64,000 nt of DNA from Acanthamoeba lenticulata (taxonomy: Eukaryota > Discosea > Longamoebia > Acanthamoebidae), in NCBI GenBank assembly GCA_002179805.1, contig NAVB01000314.1, forward strand, positions 1-64,000, in the 5' to 3' direction. This document shows positions 27,305 to 38,800 of the stretch, piece after piece (positions within the stretch are counted from its first letter, which is position 1; the number at the start of each line of letters is the position of its first letter). The translations under genes and the position numbers were made by a program. The notes below the pieces were generated by a model, which did no database searches, had not been told where the DNA came from, and worked only from the letters and a program-made list of their open reading frames with translations.

Positions 27305-28532
27305 TCACTTGATGTGCTGCTTTTCCTTTTCCTTTTCTTTGACGATGGTGATGGGCATGGAGCACGCGTTGATCACTGATTGCGTGGAAGAACCCAACAG
27401 CACTCTGCGCACACGCACCACCCACGTGAGGAAACACAGAAAGGTTGGCCAAGGGAAATGATGAATGCACGCACCTCCTGAAGTCAGACACATGGGCGCG
27501 CTTGCCCATCACGATGCTCTCAACATTGTCGTACTTCTCGTACTGGCACACCTTCTCACCGAAGTTGCTGTTTCATCCCCAATAAAACCACCACAGGTGG
27601 TACACGTCAGCCTCCCAGCGCCAATCAAGAGGAAGCAGGACATCTCTACTTACCGATTGCTCGAAAAGTGGAAGTTGACGAAATGGCACTTCCTCTGTCA
27701 CACAAAGGTAAGCTTTTTCTCCTCGCCTTCCTAAACATAGTCGGCACGTACCCCTCTCTTCTCACACAACTCCAGGTACTTGTTCTCAATGGCTTTGGCT
27801 TCCTTGCTCTCCTTGGGGTCAAGCCTGCAGATCACCCAAAGTTAACTGAATGTGTTGAAGGACAAGGCTTGTGTCTCTTGACATACCCGGAAGACGATGG
27901 AGTGTAGCTGCCGTGCAGGAGAAGGAACGTGTGGTTACGGGGAAGGCGCTGTAGTGCGTGGGTAAAGGCCTTGTCAGCGGACTTGCTGCCATCAACGCAG
28001 ATTACGTCGAGAGGCCGGCCGCTGCGCAACAGGCGTTGGCTCTCCTGGTCCGACGCTTTGCCGGGCACGCGCAGATCGCCTTCGCCCGCGTGTGGTCAGT
28101 CTTTTGACACTTCAACTCGAGGCTGTGGCCCATACCGATGCCAACCGTCTTGACACTGTGCTGCTGGCCGCTGACCAGGTTCGTACGGGTGCCCTTGTTG
28201 CGGTCCCACTCCTCGACGGCAGGCCTGCGGCGACTGCACAGCAGCGGGTGAGGCGACTGTAGAACGGGTGAGATCAACTGGTGGTTGAGAGCGTACCTCT
28301 CCACTCCAATATTCACATCGTCCTGGTCCGAGTCGTCATCATCATCATCATAATCACGGCGGCGTGCATAGCCGCTCCTGTATCGGTCCTGCTGCTGTCG
28401 CTCTCGGTGACGCTTTTTGATCTCGCGAAGGCGTTCCCTCTTCTCCTCCTCTTCGCGGCGCCGTACTGCCTCCATGTTTCGGTCCCTCCTCGGGTCCAAG
28501 TGGTCATAAACTTCGCTCTCTACTTCGTGCAT
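27305..28532 (-). CDS. Universal stress protein family protein with charged N-terminal extension
   Basis: The start at 28532 reads MHEVESEVYDHLDPRRDRN, followed by a strongly charged helix (RREEEEKRERLREIKKRHR) and a poly-Asp patch. After an exon containing NKGTRTNLVSGQQHSVKTV, the UspA-fold begins: RPLDVICVDGSKSADKAF, HTFLLLHGSYTPSSS, ESKEAKAIENKYLELCEKR, FGEKVCQYEKYDNVESIVMG + KRAHVSDFRR, LLGSSTQSVINACSMPITIV and a basic end KEKEKEKQHIK. It is a paralogue of the gene at 80-875 (same DGS, HGxYxP and (V/M)GxR..LGSS positions) but adds about 120 N-terminal residues, which is unusual for this family. Intron positions between the two genes look partly shared. Confidence 0.78.
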
Positions 28533-28840
28533 TATCTATTCAACTACCAAGGCGTGGTGGGTTTGGGGTGTATAAGGCTTCGGCCCAGCCAACAAAGGCT
28601 GACCCTGTGCCCCAGATAAGGTCCGCCTGTACTGCGGTCGACTTTTAGGCGTCTTGCTCGCGACATGCCCCCGACCTCTCGTCCATGCCCTCGAGCTCAT
28701 CCCGCAGAACACCAAAAATCAGGAAAGACGTTTTCATTTCTTGGGGAAAAGGAGGTAGTTATCTACATCTTATGGCAAACGCCTCATAGAGGCGAAAGGG
28801 CAGGGAACATCTGTACTCGGCCTGAGGGATTGAGAGACTC
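28533..28840. other. Spacer, no gene seen
   Basis: 5' flank of the universal-stress gene and 3' flank of the small secreted gene. No frame with support. Confidence 0.5.
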
Positions 28841-29374
28841 TTAGCACGAGGAACCGACCACGTTGGTCGGGCAGCCCTCGGACAGTTGGAAGACCTTGAA
28901 CTGCGCCGTGTAGACATTGCCGTCCTGGTCGAACCCGACACCAGGCAGAGCGCCCTTGTTGCAGCCAAGAGTCACATTGGTGTAGGTCTGCGAGCCAGTA
29001 GCAAGGCGGAGGACGCCGTCGCGGGTGACCAAGACATCGAACGGGTTCTGGGCCAGCTTGCTGGTGACCAGATCCGCGCTGAAGGGCTGACGGAGGCCGC
29101 GGTTGCATCCAACGCTGTCGCTGGAGAGCATGTTGAAGGACGGAGTATCCCTGTTCACGAGGCCATCGTAGTAGCGGTTGAAGTAGATGTTGCCCTGGGC
29201 GTTGGTCACCTTCGGGGAAGCGGCGCTGGCGGTCGTGATGGTAAGCTGGACGCATTGGTAGCCCTGGGCTCCGGCGAAGACAGGCTGTAGGGCTGAGCTG
29301 CAGCTGTCGAGGCCGTGCGCACCACTAAAGGCAAGCAGGACAAGGCTAAAGCTAACGAAGGCGAGGGTGTTCAT
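28841..29374 (-). CDS. Small secreted protein, single exon
   Basis: Uninterrupted 177-codon frame, start at 29374: MNTLAFVSFSLVLLAFSGAHG is a textbook signal peptide, with cleavage likely before LDSCSS. The mature part is beta-rich with about six Cys (LDSCSSALQPV, GYQCVQLTI, VGCNRG, LGCNKG, EGCPTN and the final SSC), suggesting disulfides. The repeated pattern GCN(R/K)G..LP appears twice. The frame is open far upstream in the same register, but a TATA-like element and the signal peptide fix this start. Absence of introns is exceptional in this window. No named family recognised. Confidence 0.75.
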   Translation of the reverse strand: MNTLAFVSFSLVLLAFSGAHGLDSCSSALQPVFAGAQGYQCVQLTITTASAASPKVTNAQGNIYFNRYYDGLVNRDTPSFNMLSSDSVGCNRGLRQPFSADLVTSKLAQNPFDVLVTRDGVLRLATGSQTYTNVTLGCNKGALPGVGFDQDGNVYTAQFKVFQLSEGCPTNVVGSSC

Positions 29375-29440
29375 GTTGTGTTGCTTGTTGTTGACGTTGT
29401 CGAAGAGTTGTTGATGATGTTGAAGTGGTATGCAAGGTCC

Positions 29441-29449
29441 CCTTTTATG
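29441..29449 (-). promoter_or_regulatory. TATA-like box of the small secreted gene
   Basis: The coding strand reads ACATAAAAGGGG across 29439-29450, about 67-75 bases upstream of the start codon, in a position suitable for a core promoter with a short 5' leader. Confidence 0.5.
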
Positions 29450-29721
29450 TGTGGGTCGTGAACCGGCTGGCCTCTTGTCACGCTCATCCAGCAGGCGCGG
29501 CCCACGTGGGCCAAGCAGCCGAAATGGCAGAAAAAGTCCTGAAAATTCGCCAAAGCTACCGCCAAGTTGGAGTGTGTGCTGAGGTTGGTGTACGACCAAT
29601 CGGAGCTGACGCCCGTGCGCGTCCCCTGGGTCAGGATGCTCACGCTCAGCGGAATGCACCCGAAAGCGCACGAAATGAGACCCAAAGTACAACATGTTGT
29701 TTAATGTAATCGGGGCCCTTC

Positions 29722-32593
29722 TTAGGGCAGACACCAACTGATGAGGCTTGAGGCCTCCTCTCCGAGGGTTGTCTGCACGAGGCCCCGGCTCACGAGCGCG
29801 TGAAGCGCAAGGCCAATGCTCTCCCCGTCCATGTCCGGCAAACCGCGCTTGAGGTCCGCCAGCGACATGATCACGCGGTCGCTCGTCCGTCGCCTGCCGG
29901 ACGATCGGGGGAAACAGACATGACGCACACCATCACCATCAGCAACAGGAATGGATAATCACCCGCTGGTGAAGTGGGAGGCAAACCGATCGAGAAACTG
30001 CGCGTAGAGGCGGGGCAATTGCTGCTCCCAGGGGCCCGTCTGCATGGCGATCGGGAAGAGGTGGAACGGGAACGGCGGGACCTGCTCTAAGGCCTCCTTC
30101 TTGACCTCCACCTTCACCGCCCGCCCTGCGGCGTGGCTGCTCGCTGGTCGGGCGAGCTGTTGCCTTCGTTGCTGCTGCTGTTGCTGTTGTTCTGCGAGCG
30201 CGCGGCCGATGTTCTCCGTCGCCACGCCTCCAGCTCGCTCTCTCCGATCGCGTTGGAAGTGATTGATAAGCGCCGAGAACCGGCCCCCTGGTTTGACGTG
30301 TGCTCATGAGATGAGAGCTGTTGCTTGCGGTGACTCGGCTCATACGCGGCCTGGGCGTGTACATACCGGTGAACGTGTGGGCCACCTCGACCTCGTCGCG
30401 AGGCTTATCCCCAGCGTGGGCCGTCGTCCGCTCGTGATCGAGCTCGACGGTCAGGGGAGAGTCCTGCTCCTCTTCTTCGTCTTCTTCCTCCTTCTTCTCT
30501 TCCTTGATCGGCGCCGTGATGGTGAGGGTGGGCATCTTTTCCAAAAGCGCAGCGGCCCCCACGTCGAGCGTGATGGTGTCGTCGGCCACGACGCGCCGTC
30601 CGCCGCCAGCCCGCTTCATCACCGCGGTATCGCGGTCATCAAAGGCGTCCAGGCTCTCCACGCTCACGCTCTCCTCGCTCTCGTACTTGAGGAGCGTGTG
30701 CTTGGGGATGACCTTGCACGCCTCCTCCTCCAGCAGCGACGCCCCAAAGTCGAACTTCTGCGCCAGATACAGCGTGTTGGTGTCTGTTCACGTCCATCCG
30801 TCCATCCGACGCTGGTCAGCGCTCGCAGCGCCACAAAAACAAAGGGGGGATGGCGAAAGGGACGATGATTCGTACCAAAGTGGAAGGTAGTCGTGGAGGG
30901 AAGCGAGGCGGGCGACTGCTGAGCCTGCACGGCCTTGAGCATCTCCTGTTCGAGCTCGCGCTCGAGTCGCTCCTTCTCCCGTTCAAATTCAGAGATGTTG
31001 AGCGTCGAGGAAGATGAGGAGGAAGAAGAGTCCAGGCCTCCCTCTCTCGGCTCCGCCTTGACGCGCGCGTCCAGTATCGGGGCGGGTGGTGGCTGGGGCG
31101 GCCGCGATAGCTGATGGGCGGGTTCCAGGACCGAGGAGTCGCGGGACCGGCTCTTGGCCGGCCGGTAGTAGAGGAACATGGTGGTGGCTGGCGGTGACGG
31201 GAAGTCGGGCGAAGGCGGCAGCGTAGAGGTGATGGTCGTGTGCCCATGACGCGGCGTCCGCTGGTCTTCCGCGTGCTCCTTGCATTCATCCGCCTCTGTC
31301 TTGATGACGGTTCCCGTTAGGCCCGGCTCGATCGATGCGTCGACGTCGGGGGCGACGGCGGTGCTGCTGGCGCTTCGCGAGCGCGTCTTCGTGGCGTAGG
31401 GCGTTATGAAGGTGATCGTCCGCGTAGGAGATGGCAGCGGAGGTGTGAGCAGCGCCGAGTCAAGCGCTCCACGCGGCAGGGGCTGGGCGGGCTCCAGGTC
31501 CTCGTCATAGTCTGCGCAGGCACCATCCACCACCGACTTGGTTAGAGAAAGGTGTGGAGAAACCCACATGGCAGAGGAAGGGGCCTACCGTAGCTGTCGT
31601 CGAGTGAGTCTGCTTCAACGGCCCATAACCGCTTGGTCTGAGGCGTCTTGACCCGATCCCGGGCTCGTACCTTGGCCACGAAGAACGGGGTAGTCCGAGC
31701 GGGTGACGGCATCGGCGGCGTGTGGAAGCGCGGACGGCCCCCGGGCGTGGCGCCGCCGCGACCGGGCGTATGTGTGGTCGGCTCGGCGGGGACGAACGAA
31801 GCGGAGGAGATGATTGTGTGGTGTGCGTTAGGGTCCCGTTTCAGCCGCAGGAAGGGCGTGGTCTTGGTGTCGGGGATCGGTGGCGTGGAAAAGGAGGGCG
31901 GCGTGGAGGTCGCGTAGCACGCCGGCGATAGACGACAACCTGTGGGTGAGCCCGAGCGGGGGTCATCAACGAGGGAGCGTGAATGGGAAGAGGATGAAAT
32001 GGTCGTTGATGCGCTCTCCTCCCTCGCTTCATCGTCATCGTCCACGCTGTCATACAGTTGACTGTCCTCTGTCTCTTCGTTATACTCGTCAAGAGCGTCT
32101 TCTTCTTCGAAGCTGAGGTCCGCTCTGCCCGCTTCCATTTCTTTTTCTTCTTCCTCCAACTGGTGTGCTTCATCGTCGTCGTCGTCCTCGTCATCTTCGT
32201 CATCTGCGTACGAGGTGAGACAAAAGGCACAAGCCCATATAACAACGAAGGCGAAGCACCTGTGGCTGGGGCAAATGTTGGCTTTGGTGTGGATCGGCGC
32301 GGCACAATAGGGATCTTGAATTCAGGGGTATTGAGTAGTGACGAATCACTCAAAATGGAGGACTCATTGATAGAGAAAGGGCTTTGTTGGATCGAAGTTG
32401 AAACGGTTCGTTCTTGCAGTGCGCGCTGCGAGGACGGAGCAAAGAAAGGTGATGCTGTAAAATCTAGTGTAAGCGTCGTAGAAGAGCTGCAAATAGGAGA
32501 CGGTGTTGCATCCCACGAGAGTGGAGTGGAAGCTGAATTTCCACTTCGATTTTCCTTTCCCGCGGGCGAAATGTAACTTCGAGAGTCCAGCAT
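29722..32593 (-). CDS. Large low-complexity protein rich in S/T-P sites, unknown
   Basis: The start at 32593 reads MLDSRSYISPAGKENRSGNS. The first 400 residues are dense in Ser/Thr-Pro sites (STPLSW, ATPSP, NTPEF, STPKP, STPPSF, TPPIP, TPGRG, TPPMPSP, TPQTK, TPPLPSP) with a long acidic block (about 31990-32200). A middle exon has a Ser run and a charged helix (EFEREKERLERELEQEML). Then come more folded-looking parts: LAQKFDFGASLLEEEACKVI, a KEE-rich block, a poly-Gln stretch (30170-30200), and a C-terminal module, RVIMSLADLKRGLP + ESIGLALHALVSRGLVQ, resembling a winged helix. It ends SLISWCLP. The S/T-P density fits a CDK or MAPK substrate, perhaps a cell-cycle or chromatin regulator; that is inference. 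No named family recognised. Confidence 0.6.
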
Positions 32594-32752
32594 TTCGAAG
32601 CCCAAGAAAGACGCCCACTTAAGAACAACTTTCTTCCTCTGAGATGAACAACGCGTCTTCGTTGCGCCCGTGTTCTGCTTTTTCTGTCCGTTTGCTTTTT
32701 TCCCGCCAAAAGCGCACCCAAAAATATTTGAAATATGCCGGCATGCAGTGTA

Positions 32753-34222
32753 TTACTCTTTCTTGCTCTTCTTCTTGTTGGTGCTTTTGGAGGTCTTCTT
32801 CTTCTTCTTCTTCTTGTCCTCTTTCGTTCCTTTCTTGTCATTGTTTTTCTTCGACTTGACTCGCTTTGTCTTCTTGTCTTCCTCTGGCTCTTCTTCTTCG
32901 TCCTCGTCCTCGTCTACTCGCTTTCGTTTCTTGCTGACCTTGCCCTCCTTCTCTTGTTCATTTTTTTGTTTCTTCGTCTTCTTCGTCTTCTTATCTTTCT
33001 TCGTCTTCTCCTTTGTCTCCTTCTTTGTCTTCTTTTTGTCTTTCGGAGGTGAGGTATCATCCGCCCCGTTCTCGGCCTTCTTTTCCATGGGTGCCTGAGC
33101 AGTCTCCGCAGCGCGCTCCTGCTTCTCCCGTTCTTCTTTGTCGCGGTTCTCCTTCCACTGCCTCTCGTGTTCGGCCAGGCGGTTTGCCCGGCCCTGCGCC
33201 GGATACTTCCACTGCGACAGAATCTGGCGGCCCACGTAATGCATGCGCGCATGTGTGAGCCCTTCATGTGGCGCACGTTACGTGGGAAGGGCCCATACCC
33301 TGCCTCCGCACACGGCCAGCAAGTCGTTCTCGTTGAGACCTGAGGCGAAGCTCTTCTCTCTGTGTACAGGTCCATAGGCAAGCCACGGGCAACAAGGGCG
33401 GTCAGTGCCGAGAAGGAGAGAGATATCTTCATCACGGAGAACGGAAGGGAGCGCACTCATCGCTGCTATCGCTGTCGCTGCTGTCGCTGTCGCTTTCGTC
33501 CTTGGTGGAACCCAACACGAAGGCGCCGGCGGACACGAACGCCCCACCGTACTTGGATACAGCACTCTTCTGCTGGGGCCTGCTTTCCGCGACTCCTTGA
33601 TCGTCCTCTGCTTGTTTGCTGTCCTTGGCGCCCAGTGTGTGGTACTGTGCGAACCACTCCTTACGTCAGGACTTCACTCGCAGGTAAGACGATGCACAGT
33701 AAAGCGCTTGTACCTTGTCTTCAGACTTGACAAAGCTTGGAGCGCCGTAGTTGCTCGCGACCTTGGTGGCACTGGTGCTCGTTTTCGTTGACGGTGCCTG
33801 CCCATACGGCTCAGCTCAAGCTAGCGGAGAAGAAAGCAGAAAGAACGGAGGTGCACCGTTGGGTCAACTTGAACGCTGGCGGCAGCTTTGTTATAGAGGT
33901 TGTCCCACCAACCAAAGCCTTGCCTATCGCGGTCGGTCAGAACCGACCCTCCGATCTGAGATGTCGCCAAGATTAGAATGAAATGAAATGAATTGAATTG
34001 AAATTGAGCATTCATCGGATACCATACCCCGTACGAATCGGTCTTTCTAGAGACACGAATGTAGTCGGACATGCCATCTTCCTGGCGTCCGAGGCCCTTC
34101 CCACTGTATAACATGAGAATAAGTTCATTTATCTTCCACTTGTTAAGATGGCAGACGCACCGCTCCCAACCCATCTGCTTGAGCCATTGCTCACTCTTGT
34201 AGGAAGGCATCTCCGCAGCCAT
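32753..34222 (-). CDS. G-patch nucleolar protein, GPATCH4-like
   Basis: The start at 34222 reads MAAEMPSYKSEQWLKQMGWE, then GKGLGRQEDGMSDYIRV and KTDSYGV: the glycine-rich G-patch. DRQGFGWWDNLYNKAAAS follows, as in GPATCH4, where a WWxxLFNK motif comes after the G-patch. A Ser/Asp block (DESDSDSSDSDSSDE) and the segment GLNENDLLAVCGGR match the GPATCH4 motif with CEGRT. The C-terminal exon (32753-33244) has RQILSQWKYPAQGRANRLAE followed by an extremely Lys-rich tail (KKKKKKTSKSTNKKKSKKE). G-patch proteins activate DEAH helicases; GPATCH4-type ones act in the nucleolus and Cajal bodies. Role by homology only. Confidence 0.82.
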
Positions 34223-34383
34223 TTTATGTTAGCAAGATGAAGAGTAAAATGAAATTGAAAGCTTTACCCAGGGCAAACTCCTCCACAAAATGGGGAAAAA
34301 AGGAGATGAGTTTATTTCTGTTTTTGCGCCTACCAGCTGCTCGTTACACTTTCTCCTGCCAGCACTCTCCTGTCGCTGACGCC

Positions 34384-35677
34384 TTATGCCTGCTCGAAAC
34401 GCATCCGCAATTCTTGCACGTTGGGGGCTCCTTGCTCTCCACCAGCAGGCGCAGTTTCCTCTGAAGCCTGTATCTCCTCGGCCGGCGCTTGCTCCTCAGC
34501 AGGCTTGGCCTCTTCCACCTGCTTGACCTCCTCCTCCGTAGGCTTGGCTTCTTCTACCTGATTGGTCTCCTCCACCTGTGTGGGCTCCTCTGCAGCAGGC
34601 TCGATCTTGGTCTCCTCCGCAACTTGCTGAGGTTCCTCAGTAGCACCGTTGGTCTCTTCGGTCGTGGCCTCCGCCTCCTCAGCAGGCTTTGTCTCTTCCG
34701 CCTGCTTGGTCTCCTCCACCTGTGTGGGCTCCTCTGCAGCAGGCTTGAACTCTACGGCAGTGCTGCTCTCTTCAGGCTTGGCCTCCTCCACGGGCTGGGG
34801 TGCTTGAACTTCGGCTCCCTCATTCGGGGTCGCAGCCGAATCGCCAGCAGAGACGAAGGACTCTTCCTTCTGTTCCTCTTGCTGCGCGGCAGGCTGAGTA
34901 GCGGGCTCCTCGGTTTGGCCGCTTGACTCCATACCGCTGCTGGCCCTCCTCTCGTTGTTCGGACTAGGCTCGCCCTTTTGCGAGCTGCGCGCAAGAACAG
35001 TTGGCAACCCTATCAAATCCTAGCGGAGAAGTGGAGGAGCGTACTGAGCAGCAAGACCAGACCTCGGCTGGGTGTCAGGACTGTTGTTGTTAAGCCACTT
35101 GGCCTTAGGATCCTGCTGGCCCTCAAATGCGCTATAAAAGGAAGTTAGAATGGTTCGTAAAAACATCACCCTCTCGCTGAGGCCATGGTCAGTACCCGTG
35201 GTAGTTACCGCTGCGAGCAAAAAGTTGCTGTGGGACGAGAGCAAGAAGAAAAAAAAGTCAAAAAAAAGACGACTCGAGCACGTCACTCAGTCGCTTGTAT
35301 GTACCCTAAAGTGCGGCTTGCAATAGAACTTGCCACCTAGAGCCTGTGTTGTTGTCGTTGGGGTGAGTACCAGTGCCCAGATAGAGGTTTTGGGAGAAAC
35401 GCACGGCATAGCTGCCCAGCTTCACAATACAATTACATTCGGCGCATCGCAAGCAAGTCCTGAAAGAGAAACAATAGTGAATCGATGGGCTCGCAACCTC
35501 TTGACTTCTCCCCTACGCACTTGTGATAAGTCTTGCCATCTGCGTCGGCTCTCTCGGCTGCGTAAACCCGCTTTCCACAAACTGAACAGCACCCAACTCA
35601 GTATTGTTCGTCCACATTTGACAGGAGGCAGAAGGCGTTGTACCTGCACAAGGGGCTGCACCACCAGTGAACGACAT
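34384..35677 (-). CDS. Single-LIM-domain protein with Glu-rich repetitive tail
   Basis: Exons join to a complete LIM domain at the N-terminus: MSFTGGAAPCAVCGKRVYAA, ERADADGKTYHK, CFRCAECNCIVKLGSYA and GGKFYCKPHF. All the Cys/His ligands I expect are present (CxxC, H..C, CxxC, C..H). This is followed by GQQDPKAKWLNNNSPDTQ and a long Glu/Pro/Ala tail (34390-34990) with repeated units around EEPTQVEET and EEAKP(A/T)EE; two copies of AAEEPTQVEET are about 150 bases apart. The end is VQELRMRFEQA. The LIM domain resembles the CRP/MICAL/EPLIN class (FRC..C...L..G....G..YCKPHF), so actin association is plausible but not shown. Confidence 0.82.
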
Positions 35678-35890
35678 CTCTTCTTGTGTCTAGTGTACGT
35701 GTTATCTTTTTTTTTTATGAGTGACAACACACCCACAGCATTCTCCGGTTGTCACACCCCCTTGCCCAAAACGGCAAGATGACCGTTACAGTGGAACCGC
35801 CCAGTTAGGTGTCAGTCCACAAAAACAGATTGTCACCATAATTTTTATTTATTTATTTTTCTTTTTTGGCGCATCAAACAAACCCGTGGC

Positions 35891-38800
35891 TCAGGGGAGG
35901 TACTCGTAGGCCGGTTGCCCGTCGTGCTCTGTCCGTGCGATGTACCCGCTCGCGATCAGCGCCTCGAACACCCGCTTCAGCCATGTCATCTTTTGCATTG
36001 AAAAGCGCTTCACTTACCGGAGGAAAAAGTTACAAGGAGAAGGTGTGTTGCGCGTACCTCCAAAGGAAACTTGAGGTGCGCGATGGCCTCCGCTGCGAGC
36101 TCCGTGTGCAGCATGATCTTTCGCGCTTTCATGATGCGTACCACAGTTGCTTGTGCCTGGAGTGGAGAGGTCATGTCGATTCAGACCAAGCAATATTGCT
36201 TAATGAAAGGGGAGCAGAAGGTGGCCTTACCGAGTAGCGGCGAGCCATTAGCGCACTGTCCCTGGCTTGTTCGCTCTCTTCTCTCTGTGTTGATCATCAG
36301 CACTTCAGACCAACTTGATGTGGAATGGCGTTGTGGATGGGGTTGGAAGAGTACTTACAGCAGGCTTAAACTGCGCGCTGTTGACTTTGATGGAGAATCG
36401 CTTGCTGGTGAAGCGTTCGTTCATGCACAACGCTTCACCAGCCTGCTGAGCGCCCACGAGGAGCTTCGATTTCACCAACTGCTTCACAAGCGCCTCACAC
36501 TCAGCACTATCTGGAACACCCATCTGAGTCAGATGCTGTTATACCCCCTCCTCGCTCAGAACTTACTCACCCACTCTTGTGGCGCGTTGAATGTCGGCAA
36601 GCGTGAGTTCTGGCGAGTCATTGAATAGCAGCAACACGGCCGCTTGGTGCATGGACACCCGCAGCTCCCGTTTACCCTTCTACTTGCCCAATACACATCA
36701 GCCGACCCCCCACTCTCCTTATTTGAGGTCAAGAGCAGAGTGCGTACCGGGAAGGCGGCAGACAGGATGACTGAGGACAGCGAAGGGATCCAAAAGAGCT
36801 TCTTGGCCTTTTGGCTAAAGTCTGATTGCACCACAAAGCAGGTCAGACGGTTAGTCATCCTTCAATCTTCTATCGTATGCGGAAGAGGAGAGGATGTAGA
36901 GAGCGGACCAGTGTAAAACTTGGTGAACTGGTTCTGGAAGCCCAGGAACTACGCAATTGGAAGGTTAAGGATGGTCGACAGCGCTAGCAGTGTACTGCTT
37001 CATGAAGGAGGGGGGGGGGACAATGGCGTACCTCAGCAGGCAGGGCGATGTGCTTGACCTCATAGGGGAACAGAAAGCTGGAAAGGATTTTGACGTTGAC
37101 GTCCGCCGTCAGTCCGCGCGCGAATGGCGATTGCTTGAACTGAGTGCTGAGTGCGCTCGATTGATAAACCTCTCGCACGGCCGTATCGCACCGATGGAGC
37201 GCCGAGAGGTCTCCTGACGAGCGGATCGTGGCTAATGTGGCGATTGATCAATTGCAGATCGAACAGCAGGTCTTATGAGAGAGCATACATACCGGCTTTC
37301 AGACGGGACAGCATCGCCAGTTCGCGGTCTTCGTCGGCGGACGAGCCCTCCCTAAGTGGGTAAATTAACGACCTTTGTGTGGTTGGGGGGGGGGAGAGTG
37401 AAGCTCTTACAGCAGGAGTCGTTTGGTGAGGAGTCGCTGGTAGAGCGCGAGGAAGATGTCTTGATTGAGGCAGTGACGGAAGAGATCCCCTGCGCCATCG
37501 AAGACCTCTTCAAGTCGGTCTGCGGTAAACAGCTACGAGAGACCCACGAAGCACTTAGGGACAACAAATACAAGCGTGCGCGCGGTGGGGACGCAGCTTA
37601 CCTTGTCGGATTGGCGCAAGAGAAGCCCGTGGCAATAGTGGGCTAAATATTCCTCCACGGTGCGACCCACGCCCCGCTCTTCCTTGGGTAGGGTCCATTT
37701 CACGCGCAGCCCTTCAACTACGCCCTGCAATCAAAGAATGCAATGTCCGCCAGCCATAAGAGACACAAAGAGAAAGGACCCAAGCGAGAAGCGGGATATG
37801 TACTTGCTGCAGCGCGGACTGCAGGTGGGGATCGTTCACGGGTGGCGAGCCCAGCATGTCGCGACAAAAGCGGTAGGCATCAATGACTCTAGTGACGGCT
37901 TCCTGAGTGTCAGGCCCAACCATCAGCTTGCCTTGAAGTTCAGCCACCGTCTCCCCGAGCTGTGCATACCACCAAGGAGCCGTCAGTGTCGTCACAGGGA
38001 ATTTGTCAATGCTGAGTTGCACCTTGTTCTGTACAGCGGTCCGCAACAACGAACACAGCGTCTTGTGAACACTCGGGGTGGCGCGCTTCTGGATGAGTGC
38101 GAACATAGGCCCCACAACTGTGCACAATGAAAGGTCACGGATGGTGAACTTTGTAGATTTCGAAGAAGATTGCAGCTTCTACCGCGAACATACCTTGACG
38201 ATCACCAGCAGCAAAAATTGTGCTCCACTCGGCTTCGAGCTTCTCTTTCACTATACCACGGACAGCGTACACATAGCTGCACATTCATGGTCACCTCCCG
38301 CAAAGAGCAGTAAAGTTATATCAAAGGCGTACTTGTGTTGAATGCTGTGCACCAGCTTTGCTCGTGTAGACTCAATAAAAGCCGACGATCCGTACCGCTG
38401 AAACAGCGCGTCCACCTGAGTCAACGGGGATAGATGTATATCATGAGGGCGCTGATGTGGACTGCGTCAGGAACCATACGAGGAAGGTACGTAGGTCAGA
38501 TAGTCGGAGACGGCTCGTGTCTGGGTCTGGAGATGCGCATCGGTGAGGGCATCCTCGCTGAATCGGGCAAGGAGCGGAGACTCAAAGTGCCGAACATACA
38601 TGTCGTAGTTGTAGCCGGTATCGATCAGGAGCTTCGGCAGATGGAGTGAGCTCTTCCATCTCGGTAACACGTGTCATGTCAGAAAGGGCGTTTGCCGTAC
38701 CTCGAGTGCGACGGTTATGTGTTGGTTTCCTTCGTCGCTCCCCAGGAGGGTTCCACTGTGCAGTACTTGCTGCAGCTCCTAAAGGAGAAAGGAGGGGGGG

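Noticed and set aside
29375..29737. In-frame upstream extension of the small secreted protein
   Set aside because: Low-quality residues, no initiating signal, and it would bury the signal peptide; a TATA-like element lies inside it.
32058..32576. 172-aa plus-strand frame with hydrophobic stretch
   Set aside because: Complement of the acidic block of the S/T-P-rich gene; the hydrophobic run is the mirror of Glu/Asp/Lys codons.
34489..34926. Plus-strand frame that looks leucine-rich
   Set aside because: It is the complement of the repeated GAG/GAA codons of the LIM protein tail, so the Leu repeats are a coding shadow.
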